Positions 8,195 to 16,352 of a DNA stretch of 20,102 nucleotides are shown here, one piece after another. Position 1 is the stretch's first letter, and the number at the start of each line of letters is the position of its first letter. Position numbers and translations under genes: made by a program. The notes beneath the pieces are model-generated. The model was not told the DNA's origin and did no database searches. It saw nothing but the letters and a program-made list of their open reading frames with translations. Source of the stretch: Microthrixaceae bacterium (GTDB taxonomy: Bacteria; Actinomycetota; Acidimicrobiia; Acidimicrobiales; Acidimicrobilacustridaceae). Where the stretch lies: the NCBI GenBank assembly GCA_947455015.1, contig CANGMY010000008.1, forward strand, positions 1 through 20,102. Direction: 5' to 3'.

Positions 8195-11100
8195 GTGGGG
8201 CGGAAGTTACGGCTTAGCGTGGTTGGTGTTTTGACGTTGGCGGTTTTGGTGGTGGGTTTGCCGTTGGTGTTGGTGGATGGGGGTGTGTCGTCAGCTGGTG
8301 CGGCGGGGGTTGGGGGTTCTGGCTGGGTGGATCCGGGATTACCGGTTTCGGAGATTCCGGAGCCGGTTGTGGCGGGTCATTTGGTGGACGGGTATGTGTC
8401 GCCTTCGGCGTCGTTTCCTGATCCGTCGGTTGGAATTGTGCACGACTCTTCTCGTGTCCGTGAGATTGTCGAAGCGCGGACGGCGTCATCGGAGCGTTGG
8501 TTAAACGTTGATGGGTCGTTCACTGAAGTGGTGCATTCGGAGCCGGTGTTTTATCGGCCGGCGGGTTCGTCGGTGTTCGTTCCGATTGATGGACGGGTTG
8601 TTGCCGATTCTGTATGGCCTGGTTGGTTTCGTAATGCCGGCAATTCGTGGTCGGTGTGGTTTGGGCCTTTGGTGTCGTCGGGTAGTGGTGCTTCCGGTGG
8701 AGTGGTGACCTCGGCAAATGGTGTGGTGGTGGCTTCGGCGCCGGTGTCGTCAATGTCTGGACGAATTGATCCGGAGGTCAATAGTGATGCGGGTGTGGTG
8801 ACCTATCGCAACGTGTGGCCCAATGTGGATGTTCGCTACTCGGTGCGATCTATTGGCGTCAAAGAAGACCTTGTCGTGACTGGTCCGATTTCGCAGTCAT
8901 CGTTTCCGTTCTCGGTGTCTGGCTCAGGGCTGTTAGGGCCGAGCGGCGACGGGGGCGTGCGTGTGGTTGGTTCGGATGACGTGTCGATCGCAGCACCATC
9001 AGTATCGGCTCGTGATGGTGCTGATGTGACTGGTGAGGCCCATCCGGAATTGGAAGTGGAGGGGCCGATCGGGTCGGTGCAGTCGTTGCGTCTTGTCGTA
9101 GATCGATCGTGGTTGCTCTCGCAGCAGTCCGCAGCGTTTCCTCTTGTAATCGACCCAACATTGCTGATTGGCGCGTCGTCATGGGCGTCGTATGGGTCAA
9201 CGCCAGGATATTTCTGTGACACGTCATGTGGTCATCGCGTGGGCAACGCAATGGCCGGTGGTGACATGGTGTGGCGGTCGTTGGCGTACTTTCCATACGA
9301 GTCAGTGTTTGTTTATGGAAAGAAAGTTGTTTCGGCAACGTTGAACTTGAGTCGAAATACCGCGGTCGCGGGCACCCCGAATGGGTACAACTTTCGAGCT
9401 TGTTGGGCCAGTGCTTGGTCATTCGACGGGGCTGTCGGCAACGGTTGTTTCGATCCAGTCGCTCTCGGTGATTCAGCCACAGTCAATGTGACACAGCTCT
9501 ACCAAAGCTGGGTCGATTCGCAGACCGGTGGCGGGACGCTGGGTTTCATCGGTCAGGAACAATCGGGTCTGTACTCGTTAAAAGAACTTTCAGCCTATGT
9601 AGCGATTGTCTGGAATTCGCCACCGCCGAGCCCGGCGAACGATGCAACAACTGTCCCGGCGGATCAGTCAGTCTTTTCATCGCTATCGCCCACGTTGTCA
9701 ATAAACCCAGTCACTGATCTTGATGGTGACGCTTTGTTGTACGGATTTACCGTTGCGACTGCGGATGATGGATATTCCGGCGGAATTGTGGCGTCAGGTC
9801 CGTTGCAGCCGGCGTCGCCGGTGTCATGGACGGTGACGACCGGGGCGTTGCGTGATGGTCAGACCTACTACTGGCGGGCGTGGGTGTGGGACTTGAAGAA
9901 CATCACGTGGTCGTCGGTGAGGTCGTTCACGGTAAATCTTCGGCTGGGAACTGGTGGGCCATCGCCAATGGATCAAGTCGGGCCTGTTGCTGTGAACCTC
10001 GCGACGGGCAATGCAACTTTTGCCTTTTCAACGCAGTCGGTGTCAACGGTGGGCGGTTCTCTATCGGCGTCATTGACGTACAACTCGTTGCAGCCCGCGA
10101 ACAGTGGTCTGCGTGGCACGTACTTCAATGACAACAACCTGAACCGGGTGTTCGACGATGACGTGTCGCTGACGCGAGATGACGCGCAGGTCAACTTCGA
10201 TTGGAAGACCAACTCGCCAGCCCCACAAATCGGCGCCGAAAACTTCTTAGTGAAGTGGGACGGCTACATAAATCTCGGTAATGGAACATTCAACCTCGGC
10301 GTCAGATCTGATGACGGAGTGCGCGTAGTCATCGACGGTTCGACCACGTTGATCGATGATTGGCACGACCACGGCGTCACTGCGACGCCCACATGGTCGG
10401 CGCCGGTCACATTCAATGGAACTGCGAAACGCATCCACATTGAGTATTACGAATCGAATGCGACCTCGATTGTTCAACTGTGGTCCAAAGCCACAACGCA
10501 ACCACTAACCGGAGGTTCGATCGTTCCGGCTTCAGCGTTCACGACCGATGCCGCCGCAGTGCCAGCAGGCTGGACGTTCAGCTCGGGTAGCACGACATAC
10601 GTTTCGGCCCAGATCGGCGAACAGAGCGTCGTGCTGCGAGCGTCGGACGGGACATCATGGGAATATCGAAAAGGAACCGGTTCAGTACCTGGGTGGGTCA
10701 CACCGGAAGGTCGCGATGACGTAATGGTCACAAACCCGGATGGCACCATTTCGTTGATCGGGTCGGGAGGACTCACACACCTTTTCACCAGTGCCGGGCA
10801 GTTGAAGTCAATCACCACGTCTCGTGATGACCGTCGACCAGCCGCCGAACAACGCAAGTTCGCCCCATTGAACGCTGCGTCCGATCCGGTGAGGCTTACC
10901 GAACTGATCGATTCAGTCTCTGGGGTGAAAATCACGTTCAACTATTTCGACGGCTCCGGTGCGTCTTGCCCAACGAGTGTCGGCACACCAACCGGGATGC
11001 TTTGTCGCGTCGGATTCCCCGACGGGTCAACCACCGACCTCGGTTATGACAGCGCCGGTCGACTGGTAAAACTCGTGAAACCGGGTAACGCGATCACGAC

Positions 11101-14100
11101 GTTCGCGTATAACGGATCCGGCCGAATCATCACCGTCGTCGACCCTTTAGCCAACGACGCTATTGCTGCAGGGCTTCGAACCAATGACGCAACTGTCGGA
11201 ACCGCAATCACCTATGTGGCGGGCAAGGCCACCTCAGTGAAGCGACCAGCACCGTCCACGCCTGCTCTATCGGGTGAATTGAGGTTCCAGCACAGTTACA
11301 CCTACGGCACTGGTACCACCACGATCACCACTGTCGGGGTTACCGGAACCGCATCATTTGCCTACGACGCCCAGAACCGCAGGACTGTCAGCACCGACGC
11401 CACTGGCCGATCGGCGTATTCAACTTGGGACGACGCCGACCGGCCCACGTCCACGATTGATAGCGCCGGGGTGAAGTCCACTCGCATCTACGACTCCCAC
11501 GGCTGGCTTACCGATACTTACGGTCCTGGCCCAGCGGCATCGTTCACCGGGCTGTTTGGAAACGCCTCTGTCACCCATAACAGCATCAGTTACGACGACA
11601 ACATCTCAAGCCTCGCCGCCGCGTGGTATCCCAACGGCGATCTTGCTGGAACACCGATCCTTCACACCACCGGCATCGCTTCCAACGGCCAGATCTGGGC
11701 TGACTGGACGACGCCGCCGAACTCGTTGCCCGCATCGAACTACGGCGTCCGGCTCACCGGCGACATCACATTTCCAACAGTCGGCACTTACACGATGTCG
11801 ATTTTTTCCAAGAGCCGAACGCGCCTTTGGCTTGACGACAATCTGATAACCAACTCCTGGTCCGACCCCGGTTCAGCTGCGACAGTCACCAGCGCCACAT
11901 TCGTCAACAGCACCGCGAACTCCAGCCATAGGGTCCGAATCGACGTTGGCGAGATAAATGGACAAGGCAGTCTTGGATTGGCGTGGACGCCACCTGGCTC
12001 GACACTTGCAGTCGTACCGACAGCGAACCTTGAACCCCGCTACGGACTGCCAACGACTATCACAAACAATGTCGGCGCTAACGCTGAGTCGACAATTCGT
12101 TCTTATAGTTCCAGTAACGGCATCGGACCTGAACACGGACTGGTCACAGCGATGACAGCTGACCCGAGTGGGCTCGCACTCACCACGACCACCACCTACG
12201 AAGCTCCTTCAACGACGAGTTTGTTGCGACCGACGGGCACCAGCCTGCCCGCAGGCACGACCACCGCAACTGCAGCGAGCTACTACGGAAACACGGAGAT
12301 GCGCACGAATCCGTGCAATACGACTGTTACAGCGAATCAGGGGGGACGACGCAAACTTGCAATCGAAGCGGATCCGGATGGTTCCGGAACCCAGCAGGCA
12401 ATTCAACATGAATTCGCCTACGACATGATGGGTCGTGTCTCAGCGTCGCGCACAGGTGCATCGGGTGCGTGGACATGTGCGAGTTTCGACACGCGTGGCC
12501 GAACGATTTCGGTTACCCACCCAGCATACGCTGGTGTCGCGGCACGAACGGTCACCAACGATTACGCCGTCGGCGGTAATCCGTTGACGGTTTCAACTAG
12601 CGACCCGAACGGCACGATCGTCACGACAGTCGATCTACTCGGTCGCGCAACACAAAACATCGACGCGGTCGGGATCGTCACGACCACCAGTTACGACCAG
12701 GCAGGCCGTGTCTCAGCCACCACCTCGACAACACCGACAGGGGGCATCCAATCAGTTCTTGCTGGGACCTATGACGCCGCTGGCCGCACCGAGACCGTCA
12801 CCCTGGCTGGATCAGCTATAGCAGATCCGACCTATGACTCTGCGGGCAGACTGTCTTCTGTGACCTACCCGTCGGGAACCGGAGCAGTTGGAAACGCAAC
12901 GTCCGGCACGTTCGCTTACGACATCAATGGCCGTGCCGCGCAGGTGACATGGGCTGGGTCTGTTGGGGTGTTGAGTTCTGATCAGGTCACGGCTCGTGAT
13001 GGTTTGGGTCGTGTGACTGATTTGAAGGTTGATGGTGTTGATCCGTATGCCAGTGGTGTCAATTTTGTTTATGACCGTGTTGGTCGGTTGGCGGCTGCTC
13101 GCACGGTGGGTCATAACATCATCTATTCGTACGCGAACAGTTCCTGCGGTTCGGCGGCGTTGAATACTGCTGGTCGTGACACGAATCGCACGCAACTGAT
13201 CGATAACGGCATTTCGACTTCTTATTGTTATGACAATGCTGATCGGCTGACGTCGAGTTCTGATCCGACGGTGGGCATGATCACTTACGACGATCATGGC
13301 AACACCACTGCGATCTTCTCTGAAACCCACACCTATGACGATGCCAATCGGCATCTGAGTACCACTGCTGGCACGACAACGGTGAGCTATGTGCGAGATG
13401 CCCTTGATCGGATTGTTCAACGAAAGGTCAACGGGGCAACCGTTGCCCGTTACGGTTACGCGGGAAGTTCTGACTCGCCGTCTTTTGTCCTTGATGCCAT
13501 CGGCAACGTCATCGAACGGACAATCGGCTTGCCAGGTGGTGTGAATCTCACTGTTAGGGCGGCTGGGAATGTGTGGTCCTATCCGAACCTCCATGGCGAT
13601 ACCGCTGTTAGTGCAACGCAGGCCGGAACGAAGATCGGTACGACGGCGAACTATGACTCAGCCGGCAATCAGACTTCCGGCACAGTTGCCGACAACGCTG
13701 CGGGCAACTTCGACAATCGGTGGCTCGGGCAATACCAACGCCCCACCGAAACTGAACCGGGCCTGGAACCCGTCATCGAGATGGGTGCACGTCAATACTC
13801 GCCACGCATCGGACGATTTCTTCAAACTGACCCCATCACCGGCGGATCAGCGAACGCGTATGCCTACGTTTTCGGTGACCCTGCAAATGTCAATGACCCC
13901 ACCGGCAAATGCGGTGCGTGTTGGGCCTTTGCAGCTTTTGAAGCGCTGATTGTCCACAACCCCGAAGCGTTTGTATGGGGATTTGGGAGCGGACGGTTTG
14001 AATTTCGATCTGATTTCTATCCTTCCCTTAATCCTTCAATGCCCCGATACGAAAGTCGGAATCCTCCCTACCTTGCACCGAGCCCGAGCAACAGAAAGTT

Positions 14101-14311
14101 CCATCCAGGAATTGACTGGGACCGTATCGAGAGCGACTTGACTAATGTGGCGGTCGGAGCCTCGTATGTCGAAGCGTGTGTCGCCTCGGGTGCAGTCGGA
14201 GTGATGGTGAGCCATGGCGTCCCCTTTATCAGCGAGTTCATTGGAGGATTGATTGGCTGTGGAGTAGGGGCTTTTACGATTTATGCGGGCACGGAGCCGA
14301 TACGTAAATGA
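8195..14311 (+). CDS. Secreted RHS/YD-repeat polymorphic toxin-like protein with two PA14-like domains
   Basis: This 2038-residue protein has, in order: a signal peptide (basic RKLR, hydrophobic core, AGAAG near residue 35); a beta-rich N-terminal region; a DNRLRE/CBM96-like segment (about 319-473); a fibronectin-III-like segment (about 474-585); NLATGN at the entry to the RHS shell; a PA14-like domain (about 637-768); YD repeats; a second PA14-like domain (about 1115-1280); more YD repeats such as YDQAGR, YDAAGR and YDSAGR; and the RHS-associated core (about 1863-1905) with GARQYSPRIGRFLQTDP and a final DPTGK. The last 133 residues are an unrecognised variable tip: a CGACWAFAA start, a polar middle, then glycine-rich hydrophobic segments. 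RHS shells enclose and release C-terminal toxins in related systems. The GTG at 8195 has GGAGG 8 bases upstream; the GTG at 8189 is an alternative. Codon use is unlike the pur genes and patchy. Toxin activity is inferred. Confidence 0.85.
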   Translation: MGRKLRLSVVGVLTLAVLVVGLPLVLVDGGVSSAGAAGVGGSGWVDPGLPVSEIPEPVVAGHLVDGYVSPSASFPDPSVGIVHDSSRVREIVEARTASSERWLNVDGSFTEVVHSEPVFYRPAGSSVFVPIDGRVVADSVWPGWFRNAGNSWSVWFGPLVSSGSGASGGVVTSANGVVVASAPVSSMSGRIDPEVNSDAGVVTYRNVWPNVDVRYSVRSIGVKEDLVVTGPISQSSFPFSVSGSGLLGPSGDGGVRVVGSDDVSIAAPSVSARDGADVTGEAHPELEVEGPIGSVQSLRLVVDRSWLLSQQSAAFPLVIDPTLLIGASSWASYGSTPGYFCDTSCGHRVGNAMAGGDMVWRSLAYFPYESVFVYGKKVVSATLNLSRNTAVAGTPNGYNFRACWASAWSFDGAVGNGCFDPVALGDSATVNVTQLYQSWVDSQTGGGTLGFIGQEQSGLYSLKELSAYVAIVWNSPPPSPANDATTVPADQSVFSSLSPTLSINPVTDLDGDALLYGFTVATADDGYSGGIVASGPLQPASPVSWTVTTGALRDGQTYYWRAWVWDLKNITWSSVRSFTVNLRLGTGGPSPMDQVGPVAVNLATGNATFAFSTQSVSTVGGSLSASLTYNSLQPANSGLRGTYFNDNNLNRVFDDDVSLTRDDAQVNFDWKTNSPAPQIGAENFLVKWDGYINLGNGTFNLGVRSDDGVRVVIDGSTTLIDDWHDHGVTATPTWSAPVTFNGTAKRIHIEYYESNATSIVQLWSKATTQPLTGGSIVPASAFTTDAAAVPAGWTFSSGSTTYVSAQIGEQSVVLRASDGTSWEYRKGTGSVPGWVTPEGRDDVMVTNPDGTISLIGSGGLTHLFTSAGQLKSITTSRDDRRPAAEQRKFAPLNAASDPVRLTELIDSVSGVKITFNYFDGSGASCPTSVGTPTGMLCRVGFPDGSTTDLGYDSAGRLVKLVKPGNAITTFAYNGSGRIITVVDPLANDAIAAGLRTNDATVGTAITYVAGKATSVKRPAPSTPALSGELRFQHSYTYGTGTTTITTVGVTGTASFAYDAQNRRTVSTDATGRSAYSTWDDADRPTSTIDSAGVKSTRIYDSHGWLTDTYGPGPAASFTGLFGNASVTHNSISYDDNISSLAAAWYPNGDLAGTPILHTTGIASNGQIWADWTTPPNSLPASNYGVRLTGDITFPTVGTYTMSIFSKSRTRLWLDDNLITNSWSDPGSAATVTSATFVNSTANSSHRVRIDVGEINGQGSLGLAWTPPGSTLAVVPTANLEPRYGLPTTITNNVGANAESTIRSYSSSNGIGPEHGLVTAMTADPSGLALTTTTTYEAPSTTSLLRPTGTSLPAGTTTATAASYYGNTEMRTNPCNTTVTANQGGRRKLAIEADPDGSGTQQAIQHEFAYDMMGRVSASRTGASGAWTCASFDTRGRTISVTHPAYAGVAARTVTNDYAVGGNPLTVSTSDPNGTIVTTVDLLGRATQNIDAVGIVTTTSYDQAGRVSATTSTTPTGGIQSVLAGTYDAAGRTETVTLAGSAIADPTYDSAGRLSSVTYPSGTGAVGNATSGTFAYDINGRAAQVTWAGSVGVLSSDQVTARDGLGRVTDLKVDGVDPYASGVNFVYDRVGRLAAARTVGHNIIYSYANSSCGSAALNTAGRDTNRTQLIDNGISTSYCYDNADRLTSSSDPTVGMITYDDHGNTTAIFSETHTYDDANRHLSTTAGTTTVSYVRDALDRIVQRKVNGATVARYGYAGSSDSPSFVLDAIGNVIERTIGLPGGVNLTVRAAGNVWSYPNLHGDTAVSATQAGTKIGTTANYDSAGNQTSGTVADNAAGNFDNRWLGQYQRPTETEPGLEPVIEMGARQYSPRIGRFLQTDPITGGSANAYAYVFGDPANVNDPTGKCGACWAFAAFEALIVHNPEAFVWGFGSGRFEFRSDFYPSLNPSMPRYESRNPPYLAPSPSNRKFHPGIDWDRIESDLTNVAVGASYVEACVASGAVGVMVSHGVPFISEFIGGLIGCGVGAFTIYAGTEPIRK

Positions 14312-14562
14312 GCTCGATAGTTGATTTTTTTCTTCAGGTGCTTCGAAGTGTCTTGAAGTCGGCTTCAGCACCTGATTCGGCATCCGCTGCTGAGAAGATT
14401 GCGACGCTCACTATTTCTGTAGTGGGAACTCTTCTTTTCTCCTTCGTCTTCTGGAAGTTGTCCGCTGCGACTTCGCATGAAATTGTCATCCGAATTGCCC
14501 TCGGGTTCTGTGTACTCGTTGTAGGTCCACTGGGGTTTTATTTTCGTGATAGGTGGGAGTGA
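14308..14562 (+). CDS. Small two-helix membrane protein, candidate immunity protein of the RHS tip
   Basis: This 84-residue protein has an amphipathic N-terminus (about residues 1-18) and two hydrophobic helices (about 28-52 and 58-78), ending in a charged FRDRWE tail. Its ATG overlaps the RHS stop as ATGA, so it should be made in step with the RHS protein. I recognise no family. The gene directly behind an RHS variable tip is typically the cognate immunity gene. A membrane immunity protein would fit a tip that ends in hydrophobic, glycine-rich segments and may act at the membrane. This role is inferred from position and topology. It could instead be a helper protein or part of an older decayed locus, since a degenerate RHS fragment follows directly. 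Confidence 0.6.
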   Translation: MSSIVDFFLQVLRSVLKSASAPDSASAAEKIATLTISVVGTLLFSFVFWKLSAATSHEIVIRIALGFCVLVVGPLGFYFRDRWE

Positions 14563-14597
14563 GAAACAGTTCACCGATGGTTTTCGAATCGGCGACT

Positions 14598-14765
14598 ATG
14601 ACCGTCAGAGCGGCGGGAGTGTGTGGTGGTATCCGAACCTTCATGGCGCACCGCGTCGAGAGCCACATGTATTGGAACCAAGAGTGGCTCCACTGCGAAA
14701 TGTGAGCAGACCCGGGTTCTGTGCAGTCATGTTCGTTGCCTGTTGGACATGGTGATCGGGGTGTG
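14598..14765 (+). pseudogene. Decayed fragment of an RHS core
   Basis: Bases 14601-14648 align with 13550-13598 of the RHS gene with one deleted base and about eight substitutions. Before the deletion the frame reads TVRAAG; after it, another frame reads VWWYPNLHG, matching LTVRAAGNVWSYPNLHG of the intact protein. Weaker colinear similarity seems to continue: ACTGCGAAATGTGAG against ACGGCGAACTATGAC (the TANYD motif), then TTGGACATGGTGATCGGGG against the region coding for FDNRWLG. Several frameshifts and a stop mean it is not functional. It looks like the displaced remnant of an older RHS 3' region. The first part is sure; the extent beyond about 14650 is less so. Confidence 0.65.
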
Positions 14766-14882
14766 AGGAGCGTCCGCTGCTCGCCGTGCCGGCATCCGGT
14801 GCATGGCGTCAATCGGGTTCCGGCGAACTGAACCAGTGTCGTATCCTAACGAAGCGCCCGCTAGGGCCATTGAGGAGACCGA
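14766..14882 (+). promoter_or_regulatory. purB upstream region with weak promoter and strong ribosome binding site
   Basis: This is the gene-free stretch between the RHS relic and purB. TATCCT (14842-14847) is a possible -10, with a poor -35 (TTCCGG, 14818-14823) 18 bases upstream. GAGGAG (14872-14877) lies 5 bases before the purB ATG, inside the 12-base block GCCATTGAGGAG (14866-14877) that also precedes purA. The promoter is tentative; the ribosome binding site is clear. Confidence 0.4.
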
Positions 14883-16313
14883 ATGGCGTCCACGTCTGTG
14901 CCCAATGTTCTCGCTGCTCGGTATGCGAGCGCGGAGATGGTCCGACTGTGGTCGCCCGAACAGAAGATCGTTCTTGAACGCGAACTCTGGCTGGCGGTCC
15001 TCGAAGCCCAGAGTGAGCTCGGCGTCGCTGTGCCCAGCGATGCGATTGATGCCTATCGGCGTGTGATCGACCAGGTCGATCTCGATTCCATCGACGCGCG
15101 TGAACGCGTCACCCGTCACGATGTGAAGGCCCGCATCGACGAGTTCTGTGCGCTTGCCGGTCACGAGCAGATCCACAAGGGCATGACCTCTCGTGATCTC
15201 ACCGAGAACGTCGAACAACTGCAGTTGCGTCGTTCGCTCGTGGTGATTCGTGGCCGCATGCTCGCAGCACTTGCCCGGTTGGCCGAACGCGCTGCTGAAT
15301 CGGCAACGGTTGTGATGACTGGCCGTTCACACAACGTTCCTGCGCAAGCAACGACGCTGGGTAAGCGATTCGCAAACGCTGGTGAAGAGTTGTTGCAGGC
15401 GCTGTACCGAGTCGACGATCTTCTTGCGCGCTATCCGATGCGCGGCATTAAGGGCCCGGTGGGCACGCAACAAGACATGCTCGACCTGTTCGACGGTGAC
15501 GGCGCACGTCTTGAACAACTTGAATCTCGTGTTGCCGCGCACCTTGGTTTCGATGCGTGGCTCACCAACGTTGGTCAGGTGTATCCGCGCTCGCTCGACC
15601 TCGACGTGGTCTCTGCGCTCGTTCAGGCAGCCGCCGGTCCTGCCGACCTTGCGCTCACGATTCGCCTTATGGCGGGGCAGGAACTCGCAACGGAAGGGTT
15701 CCGACCCGGCCAGGTTGGCTCTTCGGCCATGCCGCACAAGATGAATAGCCGCAGTTGCGAACGCATTGGCGGTTTGCTGGCCATCCTTCGTGGCCATCTC
15801 ACGATGGTTGCCTCGCTTGCTGGCGACCAATGGAACGAAGGCGATGTCAGCTGTTCGGTTGTGCGCCGAGTTGCGCTGCCCGACGCGTTCCTTGCTATCG
15901 ATGGTTTGTTCGAAACCTTCCTCACAGTTCTTGCCGACTTTGGTTCGTACCCCGCAGTTATCGAACGCGAACTCGATCGTTATCTGCCGTTCCTCGCGAC
16001 GACAAAGGTGCTCGTTGCTGCAGTTCGTAATGGTGTGGGTCGCGAACAAGCGCATGAAGCAATTAAGGAACATGCGGTTGCGGCGGCGTTGCGCCTCCGC
16101 GAAGACGGCGCCGAAGGTAACGATCTCATCGATCGACTCGCTGCCGATCCGCGACTTGGTCTTGCCCCCGATGAACTCGCCGGCGTGCTCGCCCATCCGA
16201 TCGACTTCGTTGGTCGCGCACCCGAACAGGTTGCGTCATTTGTCGCCACTGTTTCGGCGCTCGTGTCGGCAGACCCTGCCGCTGCTGGGTATCGTCCGGG
16301 AGACATCCTCTGA
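14883..16313 (+). CDS. purB: Adenylosuccinate lyase
   Basis: PurB removes fumarate both from SAICAR in the IMP pathway and from adenylosuccinate in the AMP branch. The 476-residue protein carries the fumarase/aspartase superfamily signatures: TSRDLTENVEQ, GRSHNVPAQATTLGKRFA with the conserved His at residue 150, and GSSAMPHKMNSRSCERI near residue 280 with the catalytic-loop serines. Length is normal for the family. The ATG at 14883 follows GAGGAG by 5 bases. It heads the second purine block, 39 bases before purC, and is cut off from purA-purD-purE by the RHS locus, so it probably needs its own promoter. Confidence 0.96.
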   Translation: MASTSVPNVLAARYASAEMVRLWSPEQKIVLERELWLAVLEAQSELGVAVPSDAIDAYRRVIDQVDLDSIDARERVTRHDVKARIDEFCALAGHEQIHKGMTSRDLTENVEQLQLRRSLVVIRGRMLAALARLAERAAESATVVMTGRSHNVPAQATTLGKRFANAGEELLQALYRVDDLLARYPMRGIKGPVGTQQDMLDLFDGDGARLEQLESRVAAHLGFDAWLTNVGQVYPRSLDLDVVSALVQAAAGPADLALTIRLMAGQELATEGFRPGQVGSSAMPHKMNSRSCERIGGLLAILRGHLTMVASLAGDQWNEGDVSCSVVRRVALPDAFLAIDGLFETFLTVLADFGSYPAVIERELDRYLPFLATTKVLVAAVRNGVGREQAHEAIKEHAVAAALRLREDGAEGNDLIDRLAADPRLGLAPDELAGVLAHPIDFVGRAPEQVASFVATVSALVSADPAAAGYRPGDIL

Positions 16314-16352
16314 TCTGAGGATTTGCCGCCGGCCGTTTCCAGGAGACCCGCT

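Noticed and set aside
8214..8781. Proline-rich open frames on the minus strand opposite the RHS 5' end
   Set aside because: They follow from the G/T-rich plus-strand codons of the RHS gene; low-complexity Pro/Thr/His sequence, no start signals and no family resemblance.
14574..14592. TTCGAATC flanked by CCGAT/ATCGG, resembling a tRNA T-arm or attachment site
   Set aside because: The loop is 9 rather than 7 bases, no acceptor, D or anticodon stems can be drawn, and no integrase is present.
14703..14720. Imperfect dyad CAGAC-CCGGG-TTCTG as a terminator after the immunity gene
   Set aside because: It has an internal mismatch and no T-run, and the stretch is better explained as part of the decayed RHS fragment.
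14546..14755. Short open frame containing VWWYPNLHG as a real gene
   Set aside because: It is a frameshifted piece of the RHS core. The matching upstream residues TVRAAG are in another frame, and it starts inside the small membrane gene without a good ribosome binding site.
15327..16196. 289-codon open frame on the minus strand across purB
   Set aside because: It lies entirely inside a well-conserved purB and shows no motif of its own. Similar shadows at 3690-4499, 5010-5756 and 12812-13594 were rejected for the same reason.
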